From Sediminibacterium sp. (GTDB lineage Bacteria; Bacteroidota; Bacteroidia; Chitinophagales; Chitinophagaceae), in assembly GCF_030695065.1 (NCBI RefSeq), contig NZ_JAUYTR010000022.1, positions 1 to 41,314 of the forward strand: a DNA stretch of 41,314 nt, given 5' to 3'. Below the pieces are notes generated by a model. That model had not been told where the DNA came from, made no database searches, and worked only from the letters and a program-made list of their open reading frames with translations. Shown piece by piece: positions 1 to 9,092 of the stretch (positions are counted from its first letter, which is position 1; each line of letters opens with the position of its first letter). The position numbers and the translations under genes are program-made.

Positions 1-1
1 G

Positions 2-1198
2 GCACAGGATACATCTTACATATCACTGGAAAAATTGTTGCAGCAGGTGGAAACTAATTACCCGTCCATTATTCAGTACCAATACAGCATACAGTCTATT
101 CAGGCAAAAGCAGACGGTGCAAAAGCATGGATGCCGCCCACATTTTCAACAGGCATTATGAGTTTTCCTTACAACTTTTCCATGCTCAAAGAAAAGAACA
201 ATCCAATGAACCAAGCTGGTATCGTTTTTTCTCTTGAACAAATGATACCCAACATAAGCAAGTTGAACGCAAAGAAAAGTTACATAAGTTCCCTTGCTGA
301 AATTGAAAAATCAAAGAGCGAATGGACAAAAAACGAACTTAGGCGCGAAGCGAAAATCCTGTATTACAACCGCTATGTAACCGAGAAAAAACAAATCATT
401 CTGAATGAAAGCGAAGAAATACTCCAATTGCTCATCACAACAGCCGAAGCCAAATTCAGCAGCAACCAGTCGCAACTGCAAACGATATACAAAGCAAAAG
501 CCCGCTTAGCCGAATTAAAAAATATGCTGGTAATGCTTAATAGTGTGATTGCAGAAAGCAATATCGGATTAAACATTCTCATGGTGCGCGATGTAAACAC
601 GCCTTTTGAAATTGACACGCTCATTCAACCCCGAAATTATTCAGTTGAAACTTCCGATACAGCCAACATCACCAACCGAAGCGACATTACCGCACTCACC
701 AAATACATTCAATCCATGAAGTTGGAGCAAAAAGTAATGAAAATTGGTGTGCGTCCTGATTTTGGTATTCGTGCTGATCACGCACAAATGCTCGGTATGC
801 CAAGCCAATGGTCTATTATGGGCATGATGACACTTCCCATAGTGCCTTGGGCTTCAAAAATGTATCGTTCCGAAACAAAATCCATCGGCTTTCAAATTCA
901 ATCAATGGAACAGGAAAAGCAAACCATGCAACTGATGGCAACAAGAATGTCAGCCGAAAAACTCACCATGATCAATTACGAAAATGCCCAATATCAGAGT
1001 TACACAAAAAACATTATTCCCGCTTATGAAAATAACCTGCAAGCCAATTTACTTGCCTTCAAGCAAAACACAGGCGATTTTTTTGTGCTGTTGGATGCGT
1101 GGGAAATGTTGTTGATGAAAAAATTGGAAGCGTATGACAAGTTGTTTAACATCTTAAAATTAGAAGCAGAATATGAATACGAGATGGAAATTAAATAA
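2..1198 (+). CDS. TolC/CusC-like outer-membrane efflux protein, 5' partial
   Basis: This is the 3' part of a gene that enters from the left edge; the frame is open from base 2, reading AQDTSYISLEKLLQQVE, which looks like the first residues after a signal peptide. The protein has the long helical, Gln/Lys/Glu-rich repeats of the outer-membrane efflux protein (TolC) family, with two related halves, and ends in a typical C-terminal helix (LEAYDKLFNILKLEAEYEYE). TolC-type trimers form the outer-membrane exit duct of RND efflux pumps. The stop overlaps the start of the next gene by 26 bases, so the two are translationally coupled. The neighbouring adaptors carry cysteine-rich heavy-metal-binding domains, so the likely cargo is copper, silver, cobalt or zinc. 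An internal TTG at 35 is not the real start. Confidence 0.85.
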   Translation, partial: AQDTSYISLEKLLQQVETNYPSIIQYQYSIQSIQAKADGAKAWMPPTFSTGIMSFPYNFSMLKEKNNPMNQAGIVFSLEQMIPNISKLNAKKSYISSLAEIEKSKSEWTKNELRREAKILYYNRYVTEKKQIILNESEEILQLLITTAEAKFSSNQSQLQTIYKAKARLAELKNMLVMLNSVIAESNIGLNILMVRDVNTPFEIDTLIQPRNYSVETSDTANITNRSDITALTKYIQSMKLEQKVMKIGVRPDFGIRADHAQMLGMPSQWSIMGMMTLPIVPWASKMYRSETKSIGFQIQSMEQEKQTMQLMATRMSAEKLTMINYENAQYQSYTKNIIPAYENNLQANLLAFKQNTGDFFVLLDAWEMLLMKKLEAYDKLFNILKLEAEYEYEMEIK

Positions 1199-2477
1199 TC
1201 AGATAAGCATCATCCTCTTTTTGCTTTTGGTGTCGGTGTTTTCATCGTGCAAAAACGAACACAACGAACAAGGGCATGAAAATCATGTTCAGGACGAAGG
1301 CGATTACATCTGCCCCATGCGTTGCGAAGGCGAAAAAACCTATCCGCAACCCGGCAACTGTCCGGTTTGCAAAATGAAATTGCAGTTGGTGGAACAAGAA
1401 TTGGTGCAAACGGTTTCACCCAACAAACAGGTTTTATCGCGTCAGGCAACCGTTAAACTGCAAACTGCCAACGAAGCGCAATCCATAAAGACGCAGGGCT
1501 TCATTGATTATGACCGCAATCGAAATCAAAATGTATCAGCACGTTTTGGCGGAAGAATTGAAAAACTATTCGTGAAATACAATTTGCAGTTCGTGAATAA
1601 AGGTGATAAAATATTGGAACTCTACAGCCCCGAACTAAACACCATTCAGGAGCAACATTTATTTCTGCTGAAAACTGAAACCGGAAAACACCTTATTGAA
1701 CAATCACGCGAAAAACTAAAACTGCTGGGCATTACCGAACAACAAATTTCAGCTTTGGAAAACAAAGGCACATTCACACAAAACATTGCTGTTTACAGCC
1801 CCGCAAGCGGCTACATTCTTTTTAATTCCGATGAGCAAACCAATACAGGTTCACAAGCCACGCAGCAAACATCCATGAGCAGCATGAGCATGAACGCAAA
1901 TACTTCCGATGCTAAAACATCGGGTTCAGCAGGTGTGCAAATTCGTGAAGGCATGTATGTAAACAAAGGCGAAACGCTATTCAGCGTAAACGATTTACAA
2001 ACCGTTTGGGCAATCATTTCCGTGCCCTCTCAATATCATTCATCCGTTCAGCCAAACAAACAAATCAATATCGTTTCAGAATTATTTCCCGCTCAAATTC
2101 TCACAGGAAAAATTTTACTGACGGAAAAAACTTTTGAGGAAAAACAACAACGCTTCGTCAGGGTAAGAGTTGAATTGCCCAACCCGAAAGCTGTATTGAA
2201 ACTCAACTCACTCGTTACGGCTGAGTTTCCGCTTGAAACGAAAACGGGTTTTCAAATTCCCTCATCGGCAGTTTACCGCACAGGCATGAACGCTTTTGTT
2301 TGGGTAAAAACAGGAACAACTAAAAACGGAACAGGAATTTTTGAGTTGCGGAAAGTTGTCACAGGCGCAGTAAATAACGGAACAACAACCATAGTAAGCG
2401 GTTTTGCACCCGATGAAGAAATTGCTTTACACGCTGGGGCATTAACCGACAGCGAAACATTTTTAAACGGAAACTGA
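1173..2477 (+). CDS. RND efflux periplasmic adaptor (CusB-like) with heavy-metal-binding domain
   Basis: A 434-aa lipoprotein. The N-terminus is a hydrophobic signal ending in the lipobox-like SVFSSC, followed by a short heavy-metal-binding domain (about residues 45-72) with the paired motifs CPM and CPVCKM found in Bacteroidota metal-efflux adaptors. The rest is a HlyD/CusB adaptor: a barrel-sandwich segment (GGRIEKLFVKYNLQFVNKGD), an alpha hairpin, a second lipoyl half (VYSPASGYILF, then REGMYVNKGETLFSVNDL), beta-barrel and membrane-proximal domains. A Ser/Met/Thr-rich stretch (around residues 215-245, MSSMSMN) lies in the second half and could bind metal. It joins the inner-membrane RND pump to the TolC-type duct. 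The start overlaps the previous gene and the end is one base before the next adaptor, so this is one operon. The pump gene is presumably off the left edge. Confidence 0.88.
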   Translation: MNTRWKLNNQISIILFLLLVSVFSSCKNEHNEQGHENHVQDEGDYICPMRCEGEKTYPQPGNCPVCKMKLQLVEQELVQTVSPNKQVLSRQATVKLQTANEAQSIKTQGFIDYDRNRNQNVSARFGGRIEKLFVKYNLQFVNKGDKILELYSPELNTIQEQHLFLLKTETGKHLIEQSREKLKLLGITEQQISALENKGTFTQNIAVYSPASGYILFNSDEQTNTGSQATQQTSMSSMSMNANTSDAKTSGSAGVQIREGMYVNKGETLFSVNDLQTVWAIISVPSQYHSSVQPNKQINIVSELFPAQILTGKILLTEKTFEEKQQRFVRVRVELPNPKAVLKLNSLVTAEFPLETKTGFQIPSSAVYRTGMNAFVWVKTGTTKNGTGIFELRKVVTGAVNNGTTTIVSGFAPDEEIALHAGALTDSETFLNGN

Positions 2478-2478
2478 C

Positions 2479-3656
2479 ATGAAGCAAAAAATAATTTTTC
2501 TTTCAATCACTATTCTTTTTGCATTGGCAGGTTGCAAGAGCAAAAATGAAAATCACGCAGGGCATGATAGCGGAACATACTATACCTGCCCCATGCACCC
2601 AACCGTAAAAAGCAACAGCCCCGGTTCTTGTCCTGTATGCAATATGTCTTTAATCAAAGTCGAAAAACAAAACAACGAACATGCACAACAAGCGGGCAAT
2701 TTCATCACCATTGAAAAAAAACAGCAACAATTAGCTGGAATTAAAACCGACACCGTAAAATTTCAAAACATATTTTCTTCTTCAACCATTTTGGGAACAG
2801 TTGCCATTGATGAAGAACAGGTAACAACTATCAGCAGCCGCGTGAAAGGAAGAATAGACAAACTCTACATCAAAACATCAGGCGAATACATCCGAAAAGG
2901 AAATCCCGTTTACGCCATTTACAGCGAACAACTTTTTGCTGATGAAAAAGAATTTCTTGCCCTGTCGGAAAAGAGAACGAACAACACCACTGAAAATAAA
3001 TTGTTAGACGATATGCTCTCTGCGTCCAAAAATAAATTGCTGAATTAGGAAAAAATAAATCCGCTTCGCCTCAAATAATCTTTTATGCACAGACAGAGGG
3101 TTATGTTACCGAAGTGCTTGTAAAAGAAGGAGAATATGTTGAAGTCGGAACATCTATGGTTAAACTTACCACTTTAAATCAGGTTTGGATTGATGCTCAG
3201 GTTTACTCCAATGAAATTGAAAAAATTAGCGGCAGCAATTCCTTTCAGGTTTTTTCCGAAACCTATCCCGATGAAATTTACACAGGTCGCCTTGTGTTCA
3301 GCAATCCAAGCGTGGAAAATGGTCGCAAAGTGCAACTGTTGCGCCTTAAAGTTGACAACTCCAAAAACAAACTCATTCCGGGTATGATGGTATATGTAAG
3401 TCCCAAACAAAATTCAAAACCCGTTTTAGCCGTTCCAAAATCTGCTGTTCTGTTAGAGAAAATGAAAACCGTTTGGGTATTGGCACATAACAACACCTTC
3501 GAGCAACGCATGGTTGAAACAGGCGCAGAAAATAAATTCTGGATTGAGATTACATCAGGTTTAAAACTGGGTGATATAGTTGTAACCGAAGGTGCTTATT
3601 TAATCAGCAGTGAGTTTATTTTAAAAAGCGGAGCGGGACAAAGACATGACCATTAA
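2479..3656 (+). pseudogene. Second CusB-like adaptor, broken by a frameshift near 3040
   Basis: Two reading frames together make one adaptor. The first (2479-3048, 189 aa) has a lipoprotein signal (FALAGC), the metal-binding domain (YTCPMHP, then CPVCNM) and the first lipoyl half (SRVKGRIDKLYIKTSGEYI). It stops at TAG 3046-3048. The second frame, open from before 3051, resumes with KNKSASPQIIFYAQTEGYV, the expected second lipoyl half, and runs to 3656 with the beta-barrel and C-terminal domains. Intact homologues have about ten residues between the hairpin helix and this segment, so a small out-of-frame deletion around 3036-3050 fits better than one missing base. A GTG at 3114 could start a separate product, but it would lack the signal and half the barrel. 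The gene is either dead or carries an assembly error. It is a tandem paralogue of the preceding adaptor. Confidence 0.8.
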
Positions 3657-3665
3657 TCAACGCAC

Positions 3666-3734
3666 AGGTGTAAGCACATTTGCAAGCCGCACAAGCCCAA
3701 GCACAGTCCAAAGCTTGCAAAAGAGCTTACACCT
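3666..3734. repeat. 69-nt inverted repeat (hairpin A) after the efflux operon
   Basis: Arms 3666-3687 and 3713-3734 pair in 20 of 22 positions (left arm begins AGGTGTAAGC, right arm ends GCTTACACCT) around a 25-nt loop. It starts ten bases after the stop of the broken adaptor. The geometry resembles a folded cassette recombination site, but I see no clear RYYYAAC/GTTRRRY core, so the attC reading is only an analogy. The rest of 3735-3887 holds only short open frames without family signal. Confidence 0.6.
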
Positions 3735-3887
3735 CACCGACCCAAAGGAAGAATTTCAAAAATTTTATCCAACGCTCATTAAAAAAATTAAAACACACAA
3801 GCCGACACACGGACAAAAACATGACAAAGAAACTTAACGCAGACAATGGTTTACAAAGACGGTGGACAAGAACACCAGCTGCCAACA

Positions 3888-3999
3888 GCGTGTTTATGCA
3901 ATTGGGGGTGAAGTGGTTAAATCAACTTTCTATCTCGCATCAGCATTTGTGGTATATTGACAGTGAATCGCTCCGAAATCCCCAACTGCATAAACACGC
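3888..3999. repeat. 112-nt inverted repeat (hairpin B) before the 298-aa gene
   Basis: Arms 3888-3908 (begins GCGTGTTTATGCA) and 3979-3999 (ends TGCATAAACACGC) match in 19 of 21 positions around a 70-nt loop. Outside the arms, GCTGCCAAC on the left and the complement of GATGGTAGC on the right form a weaker second pair. The right outer sequence GATGGTAGCA is nearly the complement of TGCTACCAAC, found directly after the next gene at 4953, so that gene sits between inversely oriented boxes. No coding signal is seen from 4000 to 4052. Confidence 0.6.
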
Positions 4000-4052
4000 A
4001 AAACGATGGTAGCAATACTTCAAGACACTTCACTAAATAAAAAATTGACCAT

Positions 4053-4949
4053 ATGGCATTATCATTCAAAAAACAATTTTCAATTAAAGACCCTAATGTA
4101 GAATTTGTGGATATTCCCGTTGACAGCAAAGATTTAGAAGCATTTATATGCCCTTTTTTAATTGAGAGTAATAAGACAGACAAGGTAGTTTCAAAAGTAA
4201 GCAAGCGATTAAGAAACTTTCTTACTGAATTAAATACTACATATATAAAGCCAAATGATTTTAAAAATGGTATCCCATTTATTGACCATTTGCACGAACC
4301 TAACGAATACCATTTAGGTTACTCTGACAGTAACAAGGGCAAAGCAGTTTCAAACTCTAAAGCACAACAAATATTTCAATTTTTACGGAACAATAAGTTT
4401 GCAAGACAAGGGGTTTCAATTACTAATGAAGCTCACAATGTTTTACTTCTTGTTGACGGAATTGGACAAGATATTATGTCTGACATTATTGCTAATGTAT
4501 GCAGAGACATTTTTGCCGACTTTACAGTAACAATTTGTAATAAATATTCGGTAAAATCTATAAACACAGAAATTGAATATTATAATGACACGACAAAAAA
4601 ATGGCAAAGAAAAAAAATAGATTTACCCGTTTACACGAAGCATATAATATTAATACCACACAAACTTGTATCAGGGGGAAGGGCATATTCAAACCTTTAT
4701 AATTGGTACGTATCAAGTAACTATATTTCTAAAGAAATATTAAATCAAAAGAAACCACCAAAAGGGACGGTTTCTCAAATGAAAGACGGAACTAGAAAAG
4801 CAATTATTAAAGAAATTTATAAGCAGTATCGCAAACCCAAAAAGGACCTAATTGACTTTGTATTAAAGTACCCAAATTCATTAGACGAGTTTATTGCTTA
4901 TGCAAAAACACATTATCCTGAACTAAAAATAGACCACTTAAAAAAATAG
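4053..4949 (+). CDS. Unknown 298-aa protein in a repeat-bounded cassette
   Basis: I do not recognise the family. The protein is soluble, lysine/asparagine-rich, without signal peptide or membrane segment. The start ATG at 4053 gives MALSFKKQFSIKDPN. The middle (about residues 128-165) has a hydrophobic strand followed by acidic residues (NVLLLVDGIGQDIMSD) and then DIFADFTVTIC, which resembles an alternating alpha/beta core. A second conserved-looking stretch is HIILIPHKLVSGGRAYSNLY (about residues 197-216). The C-terminus is helical and basic. The gene stands alone, with hairpin B about 50 bases upstream and the next repeat beginning inside its stop codon. The following cassettes hold a retron and an ATPase-kinase pair, so a role in phage defence is plausible from position only. 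Codon use is AT-rich compared with the metal-efflux genes, which suggests transfer. Confidence 0.7.
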   Translation: MALSFKKQFSIKDPNVEFVDIPVDSKDLEAFICPFLIESNKTDKVVSKVSKRLRNFLTELNTTYIKPNDFKNGIPFIDHLHEPNEYHLGYSDSNKGKAVSNSKAQQIFQFLRNNKFARQGVSITNEAHNVLLLVDGIGQDIMSDIIANVCRDIFADFTVTICNKYSVKSINTEIEYYNDTTKKWQRKKIDLPVYTKHIILIPHKLVSGGRAYSNLYNWYVSSNYISKEILNQKKPPKGTVSQMKDGTRKAIIKEIYKQYRKPKKDLIDFVLKYPNSLDEFIAYAKTHYPELKIDHLKK

Positions 4950-5174
4950 TACTGCTACCAACAAAAGTATTTGCAAAAGCAGGGCTGGACATTGTAACAT
5001 CAGCTATGTACAAGCATCAGCTGCGGTTCGGGCTCGACTTTCAATGTTCAGCTTTAGTTCTTAACTTAAAAAACATATTTTCAAATGGGCTTTTGTACCG
5101 GGCTGGACAATCAATGAATTCCCTTCCTTCGCAAATACTCGAACGTTACCTGCAAGCCTATCAGCGGCAGTACT
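4948..5174. repeat. Cassette-boundary repeat C (R1 family), 227 bp
   Basis: The element begins in the stop codon of the 298-aa gene. Its ends are inverted: AGTACTGC 4948-4955 with GCAGTACT 5167-5174, and inside them AGTATTTGC 4966-4974 with GCAAATACT 5131-5139. The interior carries motifs also present in elements D and E: GGGCTGGACATT near 4983, CAGCTTTAGTTCTTAA near 5050, and GGGCTGGACAAT near 5100. From 5175 to 5335 there is no coding signal; it is an AT-rich leader for the next operon. Confidence 0.7.
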
Positions 5175-5335
5175 CAAATTGAACAGACAGTAAAGAAGCT
5201 AAACTGATTTTGCATATCCTGCATGTTTTGGAAAATATGTTCTAAATTGAAATTTCCACACGAAGTAAGTCGAACGGGGGTCTATGGACACGAAAAGCAA
5301 ATAATAGTATAATTTAGGTAATTAAATAAAATTGG

Positions 5336-7216
5336 ATGAAAAGATTAAAGTCAATTGAAGTAAAAAAATCACCTTTTTTTGAAGACATAAAGATAGATTT
5401 CTCTGAAAAACTGAATTGTATAATGGGTGGCCGTGGTACAGGAAAGTCAACGCTACTCTATTTAATTAAATCGGCGATATTTAAAGATGCGGAAGAAGAA
5501 AGAAATGTTTACAATATTCTAAAAACGAATCTTGGGACAGGTGAAATAACATTGGAACTAGAAGCAAGTGATGGTGCTTTTTATCGTGTAACGAAAACCT
5601 TTAATGACGAGCCTCAACCATATAAATATCCAAATTCAGAGTACTTTCCTATTGATAAAATTTTTGAAGATATCGAGTGCGATTTTTATGAAACTGGGAA
5701 AATTGAAGAAATAGGAAGGTCGGCAAAAGACAGATTGCAACTACTTGATAAGAAAGTAAAATCAGACTTAAAGGAATTTGAATTAGCTATCAGGCAATTG
5801 CAAATAGACCTGGATGCAAACGCTCAAGATATAAAAATATATAATCTACGAGTACAGCGAATTGAAGAATCCTTAAATCAATATACTGGTATCGAGGAAG
5901 AGTTTGAAGCGCAAAGAAATCATCAACCTGCAGGATTGAAAGAAGAAGAAAAAAAGGAGTTTGAGGTTGCTGATATAAAAGAAAAATACAGGAAAAGTGA
6001 GAAAAGGGCCGTAGGCAAATTAATCGATGGGTTTAGTGAACTAAGAAATGAATTTGAGCAAAAAAAACAAGAATTAAATGAGCTATTAATTAGAAGTCAA
6101 ATAGACAAGGAGAGTTTCATTAATAAAGAAATTATGGACGGGGTACTATCGCATACAGAAGCAGCGATAAAGTCTATGCAAGAAAATATTACTAGTATCG
6201 CCAAATCTATAGGTGATGTATTAACCCAATTAGACAGTTCCTCAGGAAAACTAACTGAAGCACATGAGCTACAGCAAGCTGAATTTGTAAAAGTTAAGCA
6301 GAAATTTGAAGAGCACAGGGAGTATATTAATAAGTACCATTTGCTTTCGAAAAGACTCAATGAAAAGGAAACACTAAAAAAAGACAAACAAGAATTAGGA
6401 GACAAAAGAAGCAAACTCAAATTAACAAGGACTATCCTTGTTAAAAAACTTAATGACTTAAAACAAGCAATATTTAAGATTCGACTTAACGCAATAACTG
6501 AGTTAAATAAGGCATTTGAAGGAGCAATAATTATAAATCTTACTTTTTCAGGTATAACTGCTCCCTTTGAAGACAAATTGAGAGAAGCGTTGAAAGGGTC
6601 AGGTCTAAGATATAACGAGTTAATCCCGCGTATTGTTGAAACGTTTTCAAGTGATGAATTTGCTTCCGTAATTCACATCAAGGACATTGAAAAATTAAGA
6701 ACTATTACAGGTATTGATATTGCAAGAGCAGAAAGCCTAATTAATGCTTTACATGAAACAGAAGCTATCTATGAAATTGAAAGAATGTATCTTGATGATT
6801 TACCTGAATTTAAACTTAGAATTAACGAAGGTGGTGTGATAGAGGAAAATTATCGTCGCTCTGAAGAGTTATCTATGGGTCAAAGATGTACAACTGTACT
6901 TCCAATCATTTTCGCAGTTTCAGAAAATCCGCTGATTATAGACCAGCCAGAAGATAATTTAGACAACAAGTACATAAGTGGTAAAATACATGAAATCATA
7001 CGGAAACAAAAAGAAGAGAGACAGCTAATACTTATCACTCATAATCCGAATATCCCAGTTCTTTCGGAATCAGAGTACAATGTTTTTCTAAAATTTGACA
7101 GAAAATCTAGTATTGATGCAGTAGGTACAGTCAATGAAGTAAAAAATAAAATAATAGAATTGCTTGAAGGTGGAGAATCTGCCTTCATCAGAAGAAAAGA
7201 CACCTATGGATACTAG
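5336..7216 (+). CDS. SMC/RecF-like ATPase with long coiled coil (first gene of ATPase-kinase pair)
   Basis: A 626-aa ABC-type ATPase of the AAA/RecF/SMC kind. The Walker A loop GGRGTGKST is at residues 31-39. A long charged helical region (about 140-380) is predicted coiled coil. The ABC signature ELSMGQRC lies near 510, Walker B PLIIDQPEDNLD near 535-545, and the switch histidine in LITHNPN near 568. The QPEDNLD form is seen in ATPases of phage-defence and DNA-repair systems (TrlF, DndD-like proteins). It should dimerise around ATP and bind DNA or act as a sensor. No nuclease or PHP domain is seen, so the effector is probably elsewhere. The last 11 bases overlap the kinase gene's start, so the two are translationally coupled. 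Both lie between repeats C and D. The family is sure; the specific system is not recognised. Confidence 0.85.
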   Translation: MKRLKSIEVKKSPFFEDIKIDFSEKLNCIMGGRGTGKSTLLYLIKSAIFKDAEEERNVYNILKTNLGTGEITLELEASDGAFYRVTKTFNDEPQPYKYPNSEYFPIDKIFEDIECDFYETGKIEEIGRSAKDRLQLLDKKVKSDLKEFELAIRQLQIDLDANAQDIKIYNLRVQRIEESLNQYTGIEEEFEAQRNHQPAGLKEEEKKEFEVADIKEKYRKSEKRAVGKLIDGFSELRNEFEQKKQELNELLIRSQIDKESFINKEIMDGVLSHTEAAIKSMQENITSIAKSIGDVLTQLDSSSGKLTEAHELQQAEFVKVKQKFEEHREYINKYHLLSKRLNEKETLKKDKQELGDKRSKLKLTRTILVKKLNDLKQAIFKIRLNAITELNKAFEGAIIINLTFSGITAPFEDKLREALKGSGLRYNELIPRIVETFSSDEFASVIHIKDIEKLRTITGIDIARAESLINALHETEAIYEIERMYLDDLPEFKLRINEGGVIEENYRRSEELSMGQRCTTVLPIIFAVSENPLIIDQPEDNLDNKYISGKIHEIIRKQKEERQLILITHNPNIPVLSESEYNVFLKFDRKSSIDAVGTVNEVKNKIIELLEGGESAFIRRKDTYGY

Positions 7217-9065
7217 TACCAGTATGAATCAAGAAGAACAGAAAATATTACTGAATAAACTAGAGGATGAAAAGCAATTAGCTTTTAAGGATTCGCCTCC
7301 TGATGCCCCAATGTTGACATCGATTGTTAGCCAATTGATGTCTATAGACAACAAATACAAAACTTACTTCAAAGCTTTTGCGACTCAGTTAAGGCAGGAT
7401 TTATTTGTAAACAGTATTTCAATTAAGGGCTTACAATTGGAGCCATTTAATGAAGTCACACTCCCTACGGCGGAAAATCATGAAGCGGAAGAATCAAGAA
7501 TAACAGAAGTTCAAATTGAATTTACAGAGCTATTTAAGAAATTAACCGAGAACAGACCAGACCACTTTGAGATTTTAAAAGGATACTTTATTATTAAACT
7601 AGAAAACAATCCTTTAGAATCGTATAAATTAATGGTTCTTTTTGATTCAACCTTTTTTATACAGCCTATTAGAAAAAAAATAACTGCCATTATTCCAGAA
7701 GCCATTTTTAAGAAAATAGAAGACTTTGAAAAAGAAGTTGAAACGGGGTTTAATCAAGAAGGCAATCTTTTATGCCTTATACTGCTGCATCCAAGAACAA
7801 ACGATGGTGAATCGATAGATAAGTTAAAAAACACATTGTCTACCATCATAGACTCGTATAAATATTTTGAAAGCTTCTCTTTAAAAAATCAGAATAATCA
7901 TGTAGGTAATTATTATGAAAGCTCAATTAGCAAAGAGGACTTTTTTGAAGAAATTAGCTACATAAATGGAACATTATTGTCTAATGGAGGTATCAACAAC
8001 GAAGAAGAAAAAATAATTAAGAAATTATGTAGCAGTTTTCGAACCCCTTTGTTAATTTATAGAACTCTGAGTGGAGGAAATAGTGGCTCAAAAGTCATAG
8101 AAGTGAGACCTAAAAAGGAACTCGGCCCTGAACATGAAAAGAGGTACATTATAAAATACAGCACAAAAACTGCAGAACGAAAAATCTACAAAGAATTTGA
8201 ATATTTTGGAAAATATATTGAAGGGTACAAAAGCTTTAATGAATATGAATGTAAATACGACAAAACTCTTATTTATGAGGGTTTGAGATATAGTTATGCA
8301 ATTTCTGACACAGAAGCTAACTCATATTCCTACAATCAGATTTTAGAAAAAAAGGAAAACGAATTTCATCCGGATAAACTTGAAATCATTGATGAATTGT
8401 TCTCAATTCAATTATTTCAAACTTGGCGTGACTCATTCGATAAAATTGAATCCAGTTGTAAAATACTTTATGAACCATACATTGACACCCAAAAAATAAT
8501 TGAGCAAATTGCTAGGATTCTAAATAAAACAGAAGAACAACTAAAGTCAGATGAATTAGTAAATAACTTCTATAAAATTTGGGAAAAGCAATTTCAATTT
8601 CAACAAAAAATCTGTCATGGAGATTTACATACCGAAAATTTCTTTAAAGATAAAAACGGAATATATTTAATTGACTTTGGATATACTGGAATACGACATG
8701 CTCTCATTGACCACACATCGTTAGAGTGTTCTATCAAGTTCAAGCATTGCCCATTTTATTTGGAAATAAAAGAATTGCAAGACATTGAAAGCGAGTTATT
8801 ACTGGATAGTTCTTTTCAATTATCGACTAGATTTTCAAAAACATCAAGGCCAGATTTACTAGAATATTTAGAAATAGTAAAAAGGATACGTAAGAATTCT
8901 ATCACTTTATTTTCCGACAGTAATTCAACGACCGAATATTTATTGTCATTATTTATAATGACATTTCGTCAAATAAGATATAAAGACATGAATCAGCTTT
9001 ATGCTTATCATTCCGCTTTAATTTTAAGTAGACGTCTAATTCAGTTGTTAAACCTTGACAGCTAA
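7206..9065 (+). CDS. APH/choline-kinase-fold phosphotransferase with large N-terminal domain (second gene of pair)
   Basis: A 619-aa protein. I chose ATG 7206, which overlaps the ATPase stop codon, over the TTG at 7164. The C-terminal half is a kinase of the aminoglycoside-phosphotransferase fold: glycine-rich loop LSGGNSGSKV (near residue 290), a following lysine in YIIKYS, catalytic loop HGDLHTEN (H471, D473), and metal-binding IDFG (D490). The sequence after it (ALIDHTSLECSIKF) resembles the TCAD9 family of predicted conflict-system kinases described by comparative genomics; I base that on motif memory. The N-terminal 280 residues match nothing I know and look alpha/beta, with an acidic start. 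The substrate could be the ATPase, a host factor or a small molecule. No membrane segment. Repeat D starts 28 bases after the stop. Confidence 0.82.
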   Translation: MDTSTSMNQEEQKILLNKLEDEKQLAFKDSPPDAPMLTSIVSQLMSIDNKYKTYFKAFATQLRQDLFVNSISIKGLQLEPFNEVTLPTAENHEAEESRITEVQIEFTELFKKLTENRPDHFEILKGYFIIKLENNPLESYKLMVLFDSTFFIQPIRKKITAIIPEAIFKKIEDFEKEVETGFNQEGNLLCLILLHPRTNDGESIDKLKNTLSTIIDSYKYFESFSLKNQNNHVGNYYESSISKEDFFEEISYINGTLLSNGGINNEEEKIIKKLCSSFRTPLLIYRTLSGGNSGSKVIEVRPKKELGPEHEKRYIIKYSTKTAERKIYKEFEYFGKYIEGYKSFNEYECKYDKTLIYEGLRYSYAISDTEANSYSYNQILEKKENEFHPDKLEIIDELFSIQLFQTWRDSFDKIESSCKILYEPYIDTQKIIEQIARILNKTEEQLKSDELVNNFYKIWEKQFQFQQKICHGDLHTENFFKDKNGIYLIDFGYTGIRHALIDHTSLECSIKFKHCPFYLEIKELQDIESELLLDSSFQLSTRFSKTSRPDLLEYLEIVKRIRKNSITLFSDSNSTTEYLLSLFIMTFRQIRYKDMNQLYAYHSALILSRRLIQLLNLDS

Positions 9066-9092
9066 CAAATAAAAATGAAGAAGGCCAGCAGG

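Noticed and set aside
3646..4012. Overlapping short plus-strand frames after the efflux operon
   Set aside because: They run through hairpins A and B, are rich in Thr/Ser/His/Lys without pattern, and lack family signal.
3657..5174. True integron attC sites
   Set aside because: The inverted-repeat geometry fits, but RYYYAAC and GTTRRRY cores are not clear and no integrase is in the window, so I call them repeats only.
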